NCBI RefSeq assembly: GCF_047948215.1
Contig: NC_134465.1
Location: 12,686,522-12,750,521, forward strand
Direction of reading: 5' to 3'
DNA from: Lycorma delicatula
Lineage: Eukaryota; Arthropoda; Insecta; Hemiptera; Fulgoridae
DNA length: 64,000 bases
In this document: positions 1-10,832 of the stretch, in pieces
Layout: each line of letters starts with the position of its first letter
How positions within the stretch are numbered: position 1 is the first letter of the stretch
Notes under the pieces: generated by a model
The model's input: the letters and a program-made list of their open reading frames with translations, nothing else
Told to the model about the DNA's origin: nothing
Database searches by the model: none
Translations under genes and position numbers: made by a program

Positions 1-2419
1 ATTTTGAACCCCAATTTTGCCCTAGTTTGACTCCTAATCGAACTTCATTAAACCCCTAGGGATTAGGGACGTTCGATCAGAAAGACAAACCAAATTTTGA
101 ACCCCAATTTTGCCCTAGTTTGACTCCGAATCGAACTTCATCAAACCCCTAGGGATTTAACGACGTTCGATCAGAAAGACAAACCAAATTTTGAACCCCA
201 ATTTTGCCCTAGTTTGACTCCGAATCGAACTTCATCAAACCCCTAGGGATTTAATGACGTTCGATCGGAAGACAAACCAAATTTTGAACCCCAATTTTGC
301 CCTAGTTTGACTCCTAATCGAACTTCATTAAACCCCTAGGGATTTAGTGACGTTCGATCAGAAAGACAAACCAAATTTTGTACCCCAATTTTGCCCTAGT
401 TTGACTCCTAATCGAACTTCATCAAACCCCTAGGGATTTAATGACGTTCGATCAGAAGACAAACCAAATTTTGAACCCCAATTTTGCCCTAGTTTGACTC
501 CTAATCGAACTTCATTAAACCCCTAGGGATTTAGTGACGTTCGATCAGAAAGACAAACCAAATTTTGAACCCCAATTTTGCCCTAGTTTGACTCCTAATC
601 GAACTTTATTAAACCCCTTGGGATTTAGTGACGTTCGATCAGAAAGACAAACCAAATTTTGAACCCCAATTTTGCCCTAGTTTGACTCCTAATCGAACTT
701 CATTAAACCCCTTGGGATTTTGTGACGTTCGATCAGAAAGACAAACCAAATTTTGAACCCCAATTTTGCCCTAGTTTGACTCCTAATCGAACTTCATCAA
801 ATCCCTAGGGATTTAATGACGTTCGATCAGAAGTCAAACCAAATTTTGAACCCTAATTTTGCCCTAGTTTGACTCCGAATCGAACTTCATCAAACCCCTA
901 GGGATTTAATGACGTTCGATCAGAAGACAAACCAAATTTTGAACCCCAATTTTGCCCTAGTTTGACTCCTAATCGAACTTCATTAAACCCCTAGGGATGT
1001 AGTGACGTTCGATCAGAAAGACAAACCAAAATTTGATCCCCAATTTTGCCCTAGTTTGACTCCTAATCGAACTTCATTAAACCCCTTGGGATTTAGTGAC
1101 GTTCGATCAGAAAGACAAACCAAATTTTGAACCCCAATTTTGCCCTAGTTTGACTCCTAATCGAACTTCATTAAACCCCTAGGGATGTAGTGACGTTCGA
1201 TCAGAAAGACAAACCAAAATTTGATCCCCAATTTTGCCCTAGTTTGACTCCTAATCGAACTTCATTAAACCCCTAGGGATGTAGTGACGTTCGATCAGAA
1301 AGACAAACCAAAATTTGATCCCCAATTTTGCCCTAGTTTGACTCCTAATCGAACTTCATTAAACCCCTAGGGATGTAGTGACGTTCGATCAGAAAGACAA
1401 ACCAAAATTTGATCCCCAATTTTGCCCTAGTTTGACTCCTAATCGAACTTCATTAAACCCCTTGGGATTTAGTGACGTTCGATCAGAAAGACAAACCAAA
1501 TTTTGAACCCCAATTTTGCCCTAGTTTGACTCCTAATCGAACTTCATTAAACCCCTAGGGATGTAGTGACGTTCGATCAGAAAGACAAACCAAATTTTGA
1601 ACCCCAATTTTGCCCTAGTTTGACTCCTAATCGAACTTCATCAAACCCCTAGGGATTTAATGACGTTCGATCAGAAGACAAACCAAATTTTGAACCCCAA
1701 TTTTGCCCTAGTTTGACTCCTAATCGAACTTCATTAAACCCCTAGGGATGTAGTGACGTTCGATCAGAAAGACAAACCAAAATTTGATCCCCAATTTTGC
1801 CCTAGTTTGACTCCTAATCGAACTTCATTAAACCCCTTGGGATTTAGTGACGTTCGATCAGAAAGACAAACCAAATTTTGATCCCCAATTTTGCCCTAGT
1901 TTGACTCCTAATCGAACTTCATTAAACCCCTAGGGATGTAGTGACGTTCGATCAGAAAGACAAACCAAAATTTGATCCCCAATTTTGCCCTAGTTTGACT
2001 CCTAATCGAACTTCATTAAACCCCTAGGGATGTAGTGACGTTCGATCAGAAAGACAAACCAAAATTTGATCCCCAATTTTGCCCTAGTTTGACTCCTAAT
2101 CGAACTTCATTAAACCCCTAGGGATGTAGTGACGTTCGATCAGAAAGACAAACCAAAATTTGATCCCCAATTTTGCCCTAGTTTGACTCCTAATCGAACT
2201 TCATTAAACCCCTTGGGATTTAGTGACGTTCGATCAGAAAGACAAACCAAATTTTGAACCCCAATTTTGCCCTAATTTGACTTCTAATAGAACTTCATCA
2301 AATCCCTAGAGATTTAATGACGTTAGATCAGAAGTCAAACCAAATTTTGCCCTACGTTTGACTTCCAATAGAACTTCATTAAACCTCTTGAGATTTAATG
2401 ACGTTAGATTAGAAGTCAA
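1..2419. repeat. Satellite DNA array, ~93-bp monomer
   Basis: About 26 head-to-tail copies of a 92-94 bp unit containing CCCTAGTTTGACTCC, ACCCCTAGGGAT and GACGTTCGATCAGAA. The first 24 copies are very similar; the last two (from about 2255) decay and the array stops near 2419. Monomers fall into subtypes: GAACC or GATCC at the start, CCTAGGG or CCTTGGG in the middle, ATTTAGTG, ATGTAGTG or ATTTAATG near the end, and AGAAAGAC or AGAAGAC. Monomers 10-17 and 18-25 follow nearly the same subtype order, suggesting an 8-monomer (about 750 bp) higher-order unit. The array starts at the window edge, so its true length is unknown. No gene is present. Confidence 0.97.
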
Positions 2420-2952
2420 ACGCATTCACTGATAAGCCATCGCATATATATTGTCACTAATAACACCCACACGAGCAAACGTGTTGGTGATATTATTTCA
2501 AATATTAATGGTACGTTTCTAATTGCAATTTTTCCGGTTGCTAATAAGCATTCGTAAAGCATTATAATCGGGTAGAACAATACGTACCTGTTAAAAAAAT
2601 CTAAAAATTCAATTAACGAAATAATTAAAGTTTCAGACTTTATTAAATTTATTTTCATTCCTATTAATAGGATAGAAAACGAATTGAATAAAGGTTTCAA
2701 AAGTTTTAGTAGAATTACGAGCACATAATAAGTAATATATTTATTAAATAAATATATTAAATCAAAGTAATAAATGACCCAATCGTCTATCATTTTTAAA
2801 TATATTCTTAATGTCCTATATCGTTACCGGTAAAGGAAAAGAATGAAGTTTATGTTAGAGATTTAAAAACATTACAATAAGTTTGTTTGTTGCTAGGTAA
2901 TTTAATTAAAAATGATACAATACATTTATATTTATTTTAGAAATATTTATTC
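2420..2952 (+). repeat. Interspersed repeat family A, copy 1
   Basis: This stretch matches 3330-3610 and the reverse complement of 55540-56075. Shared landmarks are a GATAAGCCAT/GATGAGCCAT start, ATCGGGTAGAACAATA, TCGTTACCGGTA, GAATGAAGTTTAT and GTTTGTTTGTTGCTAGG. It begins flush against the decayed end of the satellite array. A 125-codon minus-strand open frame covers it, but that frame is not kept in the other copies and is AT-rich low-complexity, so I do not call it a gene. The element class is unknown. Confidence 0.7.
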
Positions 2953-3329
2953 GGTATTAAATAAAACTTAACGAATTTAATTCGTGTGAATATTTTTAAT
3001 AAAAACACCGGCTAGTCTACTCAATTTAATATTTAACTTTTAACATTTATTGTCGGTTATTATTCAAAATAAAAAAAGGCTTTTGTCGTAGTTATTGTAA
3101 TATATAAATAAGTAACTCGTCGATTGTATTTTATCCAAATGCGTGCTTTAATAGTAAATTTTAAAACAAAAACTTTAACGTTTTGTAATTAATAAAATCT
3201 GTTACAAATAATCGAGTTTATTTATTAGAGTTCAAAAACTCATCAAGGTCAATGATTCCAGTAAGGATTCAGTCCAGGTCAAATAAAGCCGGGCCGAGAA
3301 GGCCTTTTTAGTCTCGTCTAAGCCATGCA

Positions 3330-3610
3330 CATATTTTTAGTAACAATGCTAATACTGTACTATGTATTTGTATTATTATTAAAAATATGGCTCTACGCTT
3401 CTAAACGTAATTTCTCAAGTTATCATTAAGGATTTTAAAGAAATTACAATCAAGTGGAACAGTATGTATTTATTCAATAGATCTAAATATTCTACAAAAA
3501 AAAAAGAAAGGAATTAACACTATGTTTAAATATATTGTTCTTCCTATTAGTATCAAAACCATTAGTAAACTTACGATAAAGTGGAAAAAATATATCTATT
3601 TAATACATAT
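3330..3610 (+). repeat. Interspersed repeat family A, copy 2 (partial)
   Basis: The sequence TAAGCCATGCACATATTTTT, then TACGCTTCTAAACGTAATTT, and an AGTAAACTTACGATAAAGTGG segment align with the reverse complement of 55780-56060. The end corresponding to the 3' part of copy 1 is missing here; a related 3' piece lies at 4693-4830. Confidence 0.65.
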
Positions 3611-4175
3611 AATTCCTTCCTACTAGTCGTTGATGGATAGGAAGGTAGAAAATCAGTGAATCTGACTAAATTTTATTCGGCCTTCTTCTCATCGTTAATC
3701 TAACATATCATCGTACAGGTTTTTAGGTTAACGAAGAGAAAGTGGGCCGAATAACGTTTTACTGATGTGTTCATAATATCTTACGGTGCTGATGGCTCAC
3801 GGTGGGATCAACTCCGGACGGGTCAAAAAGTTTATTTACTCTAAACTTTCTTGTACAAATAAAAACGCGTTTTTTGTTAAATATATTAATGCGCGTGAAA
3901 ATGGGTGACCTTGAATATTTTGTGGTCATATTCTCTGGTTTATTCTTTCGGTTCTAATTATAATTTTTTCAGTTATAATTTTCACGATTTAAAAACAAAT
4001 CATTTCACGGTAAAAAAGTAAATAATTTAAAATATGTTTTAGAATATAATATTTCTTTCAATTTGTTATTTATTTACTTTTAATTTCCCGCCTAGCGCTA
4101 TAGCAGAGCTAAACTTGAAGGGAATCTACGGTAATCTGTCAAATGTTTATCGTTTGTGGTTTTCGCCGTATCTTT

Positions 4176-4189
4176 ACATTCTGACACCT
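4176..4189. repeat. Left TSD of SINE-A (14 bp)
   Basis: ACATTCTGACACCT here and ACATTTTGACACCT at 4470-4483 flank the minus-strand SINE, with one mismatch. This marks retroposition into a unique site. Confidence 0.85.
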
Positions 4190-4469
4190 CTTTTTCCTGT
4201 TTAGTCTTCGGTAATTACCTTTCAGATAATACTTCAGAGGATATGTATGAGTGTAAATTAAATGTAGTCTTTTACAGTCTCAGTTCGACCGTTCCTGAGA
4301 TGTGTGATTAATTGAAACCCAACCACCAAATAACACCGGTATCCACGATCTAGTACTCACAACCGTGTAAAAATAACTGACTTTACTAGGACTTGAACGC
4401 TGGAACTCTCGACTTCCAAATCGGCTGATATGGGAAGGCGCGTTCACCATTAGACCAACCCGGTGGGTT
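4190..4469 (-). mobile_element. SINE-A, full length (tRNA-derived)
   Basis: Read on the minus strand, this starts ACCCACCGGGTTGGTCTAATGG, whose TGGTCTAATGG resembles a pol III A box. GTTCAAGTCC (B box) follows about 50 bases later, with an AAATCAGCTGATTT-like palindrome between. The body has GATCGTGGATACCGGTGTT and GGTTGGGTTTCAATTAA; the tail is CATCCTCTGAAGTAAT ... CTAAACAGGAAAAA. Its 14-bp TSD is at 4176-4189 and 4470-4483. About 17 copies or fragments of this family occur in the window. It is non-autonomous; the partner LINE is not identified. Confidence 0.92.
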
Positions 4470-4478
4470 ACATTTTGA

Positions 4479-4526
4479 CACCTAAGGAACCCAAAAAAAA
4501 ATCAATTTTTTTGGGTTCCTTAGGTG
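4479..4526. repeat. Perfect 21-bp hairpin
   Basis: The arms CACCTAAGGAACCC plus seven A (4479-4499) and seven T plus GGGTTCCTTAGGTG (4506-4526) are exact reverse complements around the 6-base loop AATCAA. It lies immediately beside the SINE at 4190-4469, whose right TSD overlaps the left arm, so the hairpin predates that SINE. It may be the terminus of a foldback or MITE. Confidence 0.8.
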
Positions 4527-4692
4527 TTTTGGGAATCCGGTTTTCACGCACACGTGTGTGTGTACAGTGTTAGGTGTCGTACTCTAAATCACGTTATATC
4601 TCCAAAACTACGGGACCGATTTTAACCAAACTTGGTCACATTACTTCCACATTTGGGACATGGATGCCGTTAAATTTTCAATTTACAAGATC

Positions 4693-4830
4693 AATAAGAT
4701 GAGACTGTAGAGCAAGGTCACCCTCAATATCTCGAGATTTCGCCTATCTTTCTTAGGCACATTTGTTAATAATTTTTTTTTAAATATTCCCAAAAAAACT
4801 TTTTGCAAAATCGCACCCACACCCCAAAAA
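4693..4830 (+). repeat. Interspersed repeat family A, 3' fragment
   Basis: GAGACTGTAGAGCAAGG, CTCGAGATTTCGCCTA and CAAAATCGCACCCACACCCC match the reverse complement of about 55385-55535, the distal part of family A copy 3. Confidence 0.65.
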
Positions 4831-5000
4831 AGGTGTAAATATACTAGCGGCTAAGTGGGTATACTGTGTTAATAGTACCTTCTCTCACTAAAAGGAGCGA
4901 TAGTGTAACACTGACGATCGGTTGCTGTAGTCGTCTTTATTTTACTGTTTAGCATCCGGAACCGCCGTAAGGATGAATGAGGATAAGATGTATGAATATG

Positions 5001-5156
5001 ACAGCCTCCGTGGCTCGAGCGGTAGCCTTTCGGCCTGTCATCGAGGTTCCCGGATTCGAATCCGGGTCAGGCATGGCATTTTCACACGCGCTACAAATCA
5101 TTCAGCTCATCCTCTGAAGTAATGCCTAACGGTGGATTCGGAGGTTAAACAAAAAA
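5001..5156 (+). mobile_element. SINE-B (tRNA-derived, second family)
   Basis: The head CCTCCGTGGCTCGAGCGGTAG carries an A-box-like TGGCTCGAGCGG, and GGATTCGAATCC about 30 bases later is a strong B box. The sequence then runs GGCATGGCATTTTCACACGC into CTCATCCTCTGAAGTAATGCCTAACGG...GGAGGTTAAAC. That tail is the same as SINE-A's, although the tRNA head is different. Other copies lie at 13876-14020 (minus) and 60276-60368 (minus). Confidence 0.8.
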
Positions 5157-5157
5157 C

Positions 5158-5345
5158 ACGTATGAATGTAAATGAAATTTAGTCTTGTACGGTCTCAGGT
5201 CAACATTTCCTGAGGTGTGTGGTTAACTGAAACTCAACCGCAAAAGAACACCGGTATCCACAATCTAGCATTCAAATCCGTATAAACATCTGCCTTTACT
5301 AGGATTTGAACCTTAGAACTCTCGACTTTGAAATAAGCCGATGAG
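5158..5345 (-). mobile_element. SINE-A fragment
   Basis: Minus-strand copy with AACACCGGTATCCACAATCT and the B-box region GGATTTGAACCTTAGAACTC. The head beyond about 5345 is lost, and the 3' tail joins SINE-B at 5156. Confidence 0.8.
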
Positions 5346-5980
5346 TAGTGCTGTAGTCGTCTGATGTATTGTAACGTCACAGGTGAGCGGTAGAATTAAA
5401 TAAATGAATCAATATTTAAAATTAAAAACGTATTTAAAGTGAACGGTAGTACCGCCATACCCGTGCCAATTTAAATACGGTATGCAAGCGCGCTTTAGTT
5501 AGAATCATTGAATTAACTAAACAAAAAATATTATATTTAAATAAAATGATAAATATAATAAATTAAGTTGTGTGTGTAAGCCGTCCATTAGAAAAAGGCC
5601 ACGTGACGGGAATGTCATACAACTGTGTTGTCGGCTTTTTTACTATTCTAAAAACATAATGGAACGATATATAACAACAGTAAAGGATTATTACATGTAA
5701 TACACCACTCAAAGTTTTTACGTATTATAGAATTATACAATTAATATATACGTGTTACAAGTTACTTTATGTGTAACATAGAAATCCAAATTACAATGTA
5801 ATTTGAAGTTGTGTCTTACACAATTTTCTTATATTATTAATTAATATGTATGCTGTCAGTACCTTTATTACAAAAAAACAATTTTAATAATTCAATAATA
5901 ACAGGTACCGATATAAATTATTTTTTTAAGACATAAATGTAAGCAAGTTATTAACTATTGTTTTAAAGGTTACATACGAA
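5346..5980. other. AT-rich intergenic, no gene seen
   Basis: This is AT-rich sequence without coherent coding potential or recognisable repeat landmarks, apart from homopolymer-rich stretches. Confidence 0.6.
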
Positions 5981-5992
5981 TAAATGAATGAA

Positions 5993-6970
5993 TTAACTAG
6001 AATTCTATACAGAAGAATTGAGAGGAGAGTGGAAGAAGTGTTAGGAGAAGACCAATTTGGTTTCAGGAAAAGTATAGGGATAAGGGAAGCAATTTTAGGC
6101 CTCAGATTAATAGTTGAAGGAAGATTAAAGAAAAACAAACCAACATACTTGGCGTTTATAGACCTAGAAAAGGCATTCGATAACGTAGACTGGAATAAAA
6201 TGTTCAGCATTTTAAAAAAAATAGGGTTCAAATACAGAGATAGAAGAACAATTGCTAACATGTACAGGAACCAAACAGCAACAGTAACAATCGAAGAACA
6301 TAAGAAAGAAGCCGTAATAAGAAAGGGAGTCCGATAGGGATGTTCCCTATCTCCGTTACTTTTTAATCTTTACATTGAACTAGCAGTTAATGATGTTAAA
6401 GAACAATTTAGATTCGGAGTAACAGTACAAGGTGAAAAGATAAAGACGCTACGATTTGCTGATGATATAGTAATTCTAGCCGAGAGTAAAAGGGATTTAG
6501 AAGAAACAATGAACGGCACAGATGAAGTCCTACGCAAGAACTATCGCATGAAAGTGTCGCTTTATATGGAAGAGAAACTTGGACGATCGGAGTATCTGAG
6601 AAGAAAAGATTAGAAGCTTTTGAAATGTGGTGCTATAGGAGAACGTTAAAAATCAGATGGGTGGATAAAGTGACAAATGAAGAGGTATTGCGACAAATAG
6701 ATGAAGAAAGAAGAATTTGGTAAAATATAGTTAAAAGAAGAGACAGACTTATAGGCCACATACTAAGACATCCTGGAATAGTCGCTTTAATATTGGAAGG
6801 ACAAGTAGAAGGAAAAAATTATGTAGGCAGGCCACGTTTGGAATATGTAAAACAAATTGTTAGGGATGTAGGATGTAGGGCGTATACTGAAATGAAACGA
6901 CTAGCACTAGATAAGGAATCTTGGAGAGCTGCATCAAACCAGTCAAATGACTGAAGAAAAAGAAGAAAAA
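5993..6970 (+). mobile_element. RTE-like LINE, 5'-truncated copy with internal deletion
   Basis: This copy carries the reverse transcriptase core of the element at 19199-20596. The first open segment (5984-6337) covers FGFRKS, FIDLEKAFDNVDW and GVR. It then meets a TAG where the sister copy reads CAA in RQGCS. FADDIVILAE is still recognisable near 6460-6485. About 270 bp present in the sister (roughly 19919-20186) are missing at about 6557, and TGG TAA replaces TGG AAA near 6719. An 11-bp TSD, AAATGAATGAA, sits at 5982-5992 and 6971-6981, so this is an independent target-primed insertion rather than a duplication. It cannot encode an active enzyme. Confidence 0.88.
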
Positions 6971-7559
6971 AAATGAATGAAAATACCTTTTTCATTATTA
7001 TCGCTTAGTTTTGCATTTTTGTACCGTATTGAAATAACCTGATATCATTCTCATTTTAAATTTCAAAAGGTTAAAAAAATAAATTTATGCTGTAAATATA
7101 AAACTGAAATATATTTTTAAAAAACCTCTCTTCTTTATATAAATATATATTTATTAGTTAAAATATTAGACGTTCCTGAATCATAATAAACCTTATCTGA
7201 TGTTTGACAAGTAGTCGTCAATGTTTTGTGTGTCAGCAGTACTCAATTGGTAAGTGGTCTAATGTCTGATGAGAAGACTTGTTTCTATGTATTCCTTTTC
7301 ATATTTTTATCAAGGTGAAAGTTTTTACTTTTGTTTCTTTAAATAGCTTCTTTTTCGTTACTTGTAATTTTTTTAAGCATTCCCAATTTTAAATGAAAAT
7401 ATTTGTCATTAATTTTTTTCTCGGTCGATAAAAATATTTTTTAAAATGAAAAAATTCTTGTATCGCAATATTTCAATTTTTGTCAATCTTTGGAAGCTAG
7501 ATGGGATGAATCCTTTAAGAATCAAAAAGGATTAAACTTCTTTTTTTCCTATTCATTTT

Positions 7560-7700
7560 TTATTTTTACCTGCTTGTACGTACGTACGTGCGTAGTATCT
7601 CGCATAACTAAAAAACGATTAGCCGTAGGATGTTGAAATTTTGGTTTTAGGACAGTGATGAGCACCTTCCCTTTTGATTGCGATAAACTGGACCAAAAGT
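7560..7700 (+). repeat. Probable interspersed repeat with (ACGT)n tract
   Basis: TGTACGTACGTACGTGCG is followed by GTATCTCGCATAACT and AACGATTAGCCGTAGGATG. A degenerate ACGTACGTACG tract also occurs near 16265. I treat it as a repeat fragment, with no coding sense. Confidence 0.4.
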
Positions 7701-7707
7701 GTCCGAA

Positions 7708-7736
7708 AAGGCCAAATTGCAAAACAATTTGGCCTT
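7708..7736. repeat. 12-bp hairpin
   Basis: The arms AAGGCCAAATTG and CAATTTGGCCTT are separated by CAAAA. It directly precedes a SINE-A tail fragment. Confidence 0.6.
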
Positions 7737-7875
7737 CAATTAATCACACATTTCAGTAATGGTAGAACTGAGACTGTACAAGACTTACACTTCATTTACA
7801 CTCATACATATCATCCTCTGAAGTTAATACCTGACGGTAATTTCCGAAGGTCAGACAGGAAAAAGGAAAGTAATA
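7735..7875 (+). mobile_element. SINE-A 3' fragment
   Basis: It has CAATTAATCACACATTTCAG, AACTGAGACTGTACAAGAC, CATACATATCATCCTCTGAAG and a final GGTCAGACAGGAAAAAGG. The tRNA head and middle are absent. A 119-codon open frame at 7674-8033 spans this fragment and the next repeat, so I regard it as chance. Confidence 0.85.
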
Positions 7876-7921
7876 AGCCCTCATTGAGAGCTTTTCAACG
7901 ATGTATCACAAGTGGAACTTA

Positions 7922-8250
7922 TTTTGATCGGTTCCAGAGTAATAAAATTTTAATTAACGAAATATTTGGATCTTACATGGGGAAGGCACATCGGTTCATC
8001 ATTTTTTTTTTAACTGTCTTTTTTCTAATTTAAATATATTGATTTATTAATAATTATTAACCTCAGATTGTAAAAAAAAAAATGTTTGCGATAAATAATA
8101 ATTCAATAATAACAATAAAAAAATGAAAAAATATCAAAAAATTATTAATGAAATAAAACATTTTATGTACTTTTAAAAATGTGATTGTGTAATTTAATAG
8201 GCGTACAAGGAAGTTATGCGTCCACATCAGATTTTTTTCCAGTAAGATGA
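7922..8250 (+). repeat. Interspersed repeat family B, copy 1
   Basis: GAAATATTTGGAT, GGGGAAGGCACATCGGTTC, TTGATTTATTAATAATTATTAACCTC and TTTAATAGGCGTACAAGGAAG match the reverse complement of 56575-56945. A partial third copy lies at 57478-57535. The element class is unknown. Confidence 0.75.
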
Positions 8251-8828
8251 AAGTTGTTCAGATAATTCCCGAACACTCGGTATTTTATTTATTAACAAAT
8301 GAAATCATCTTGCACCAAAGAAAGTAAATTATGTAACATTTTATATTTCTTAGCTTATTTTAAAAGAGGCCAAGTTTCATTAAATAGATCCTAAGAAATA
8401 ATCTCAAATCAAAAAAACAGATCGTTTTGAGAAACTAGTTGTGAAAAATATGAAATGACCGCCATTTTGTTTAAGAGTTACGGTAACCGGGATATTTTGA
8501 CGTGAAAACTTTTGTTTCTGAATGCCCATTAAAATAATGTTTCGCATTCTACTCTTTCAATATTTAAAATTTTTGAGTTGCCTTCCCCTGTTTGAGTTTC
8601 TAGGTGTTTAGGGTGAGATCGTATATATTGATAAATTAATCGTCTCAAAATAGGAGGAGCATTTTCTAAAAAATTTTTCTTTTAACCGTTTAGTACAGTT
8701 ATTTACGAGCTGTCATATTTTATCAATACCTGTATATATATTTATTGGTTTAATATTTTTGAAGCCGCGATAGAATTTCCATACCAAAAATTCCTTCATC
8801 ATATTTTATATATTTATTATTTTATTAG
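8251..8828. other. AT-rich intergenic, nothing recognised
   Basis: No long open frame, RNA gene or repeat landmark was seen. Confidence 0.6.
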
Positions 8829-9137
8829 TAATAAACTATTTACCCACCGGGCTGGTCAAGTGGTGAACGCGTCTTCCCAAATCAGCTGATTTGGACGTCG
8901 GAGTTCCAGCGTTCAAGTTCTAGTAAAGGCATTATTTACTTTTATACCAATTTGAATACTATATCGTGGATACCGGTGTTCTTTGGTGGTTGGGTTTTAA
9001 TAAACCACACATCTCAGTAATGGTCGAACTGAGACTGTACAAGAATACGCTTCATTTACACTCATACATATAATCCTATGAAGTAATACCTAACGGTAAT
9101 TCCCGAAGGCTAAACAAGAAAAATTAATAAACTATTT
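8829..9137 (+). mobile_element. SINE-A, full length with 13-bp TSD
   Basis: The body runs 8842-9124 from ACCCACCGGGCTGGTCAAGTGG through the B box GTTCAAGTTC to the tail CTAAACAAGAAAAAT. Perfect 13-bp TSDs TAATAAACTATTT lie at 8829-8841 and 9125-9137. This is the cleanest SINE-A insertion in the window and sets the element's length at about 283 bp. Confidence 0.95.
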
Positions 9138-10214
9138 GTCATTCTATTAATGTATCCATATTATTTGATTGATATAAATATCATTTCTTTATTTTTTAAT
9201 TTTTATTGTAATATTTGGTGATTTAAAATTGTTTTTATGTTACTTGAAAATTCGCGATTTTTTTTTTGTGAAGATTAAATCTAACATGCAGAAGACAGTT
9301 TTATAATTAAATTGTGTAATCAAAATTGATATGACATTTTGAACAGGAATTAATGAAACCAATTTAGATAACATTAATAATAACTCTTACTACACGAGCG
9401 TACATAGATAGGTACGTTATTTAGTTAATTGCTGTAAAGAAATTAGGTCTATTTGATAATTGAAGTAAAACATTATTACACCTTAACAATAATATACTCG
9501 TAATTTGATTTGAATTTTTTTGTTGAATGTTTTATCGATTGTATTACATCTTTGTCAATATGTTTGAAACTTAATATCTCGCGCCTTAAAAATTTAAGGA
9601 TAGTGTTATTATTTTTTTCAATTAATCCACCTAATTTAGAACATTTTTAATGAAATTCACCTTCGCTATCAAAGAAAAAGCGAAACAATTTTTTTAATCT
9701 AATTCAACTTTATGCCCGTGTGAAACGCAGAAAAAAATCAAAATATATATTTTGATTACCTAACGAATTTTTTCTCATTTTTCTACTTAAAATAATTATC
9801 CTGTTATCGTTAATTTTTCAAATAATATCTATTTCAGTCACAAACGGTTATTTTAATGACGAAAAAAACAGATATTCTTATTTTTATAAGAAAATATACC
9901 TCGATTGAGTAAAGATAGACAAATGCAGCATTATTTTCGGCTTTATACGAATAGATAAACCAACGGGAAACCACTCGACTTTTCACTCTCCTTAACAAGC
10001 CTGCCATGGGATATTTGTAACTTTTTGGAATCGATGTACAATTTTTCTTTAGTGATTTTCAAGTGAACATCAAGTCGCCTGCAACCGTTACTAATATTAT
10101 GCCAAGTAATATTTATTTATTTATGTAATACCAGTTACAAAGTAACAACACAGTGACACGATTTCAACAGTACTCTTTAGAGATGCGGTATTTGGCGTGT
10201 AAGTGTAAAGGAAC
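9138..10214. other. AT-rich intergenic, nothing recognised
   Basis: This is more than 1 kb of AT-rich sequence with T- and A-runs. I see no coding frame or known repeat. Confidence 0.6.
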
Positions 10215-10427
10215 CGGTAAATGTATAGTTTTAAATAGACTCAAGCCGACCGCTCCTAATACGTGTCCTTAATTGAAACCCAACCAGCAAAGGACAACGG
10301 TATCCACAGTCTAACATTCAAATCGGTATAAAAGCAACTGCCCTTACAAGGACTCGAACCTTAGAACCCTCGACTTCGAAAATCAGCTGATTTTGCGATG
10401 ACGAGTTTAACCGCTAGACTAACCCGC
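10215..10427 (-). mobile_element. SINE-A, 3'-truncated copy
   Basis: Minus-strand copy. It contains CAACGGTATCCACAGTCT, the B-box region GGACTCGAACCTTAG, AAATCAGCTGATTT and CTAGACTAACCCGCC. The 3' tail is degenerate or missing. Confidence 0.85.
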
Positions 10428-10832
10428 CATACATGGAATAAGAGTTTTATAGTATTTTACAGATATATTAGGGGGCTGTGCCCCCTGGCCGTTTCCCCCG
10501 AGTTGACTTGTTTCTCTCGAGTGTTTTAAGCCATTGGCCGTCCCAGTAGATCAATTAGGTCTCGAATTATAATTTTCGTATTTTCAGCAGTCTGTTTACC
10601 ATTTTATAATGCAGGGAGGATATTTATTTATACAGTTAATAACCACTATGACTTCGCATGTATTACGTATATTACAATATGGCCCGAGGAAACGAAAAAT
10701 TTTGAAGCAACTCTCACAAAAGTAAAAAAAAAACGAATTTACAAATTTTATTTTTGAAAACAAAAAGTAAATCGTACGCCATTAAGCGACCCAAAACACA
10801 AAATTTCAATTTTTAAAAACAATATCCATAAA

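Noticed and set aside
2416..2793. 125-codon minus-strand open frame with hydrophobic stretches
   Set aside because: It lies in repeat family A, is AT-driven, and is not conserved in the copies at 3330 and 55385.
7674..8033. 119-codon plus-strand open frame
   Set aside because: It reads through a SINE-A tail and family B repeat; the translation matches those repeats, not a protein.
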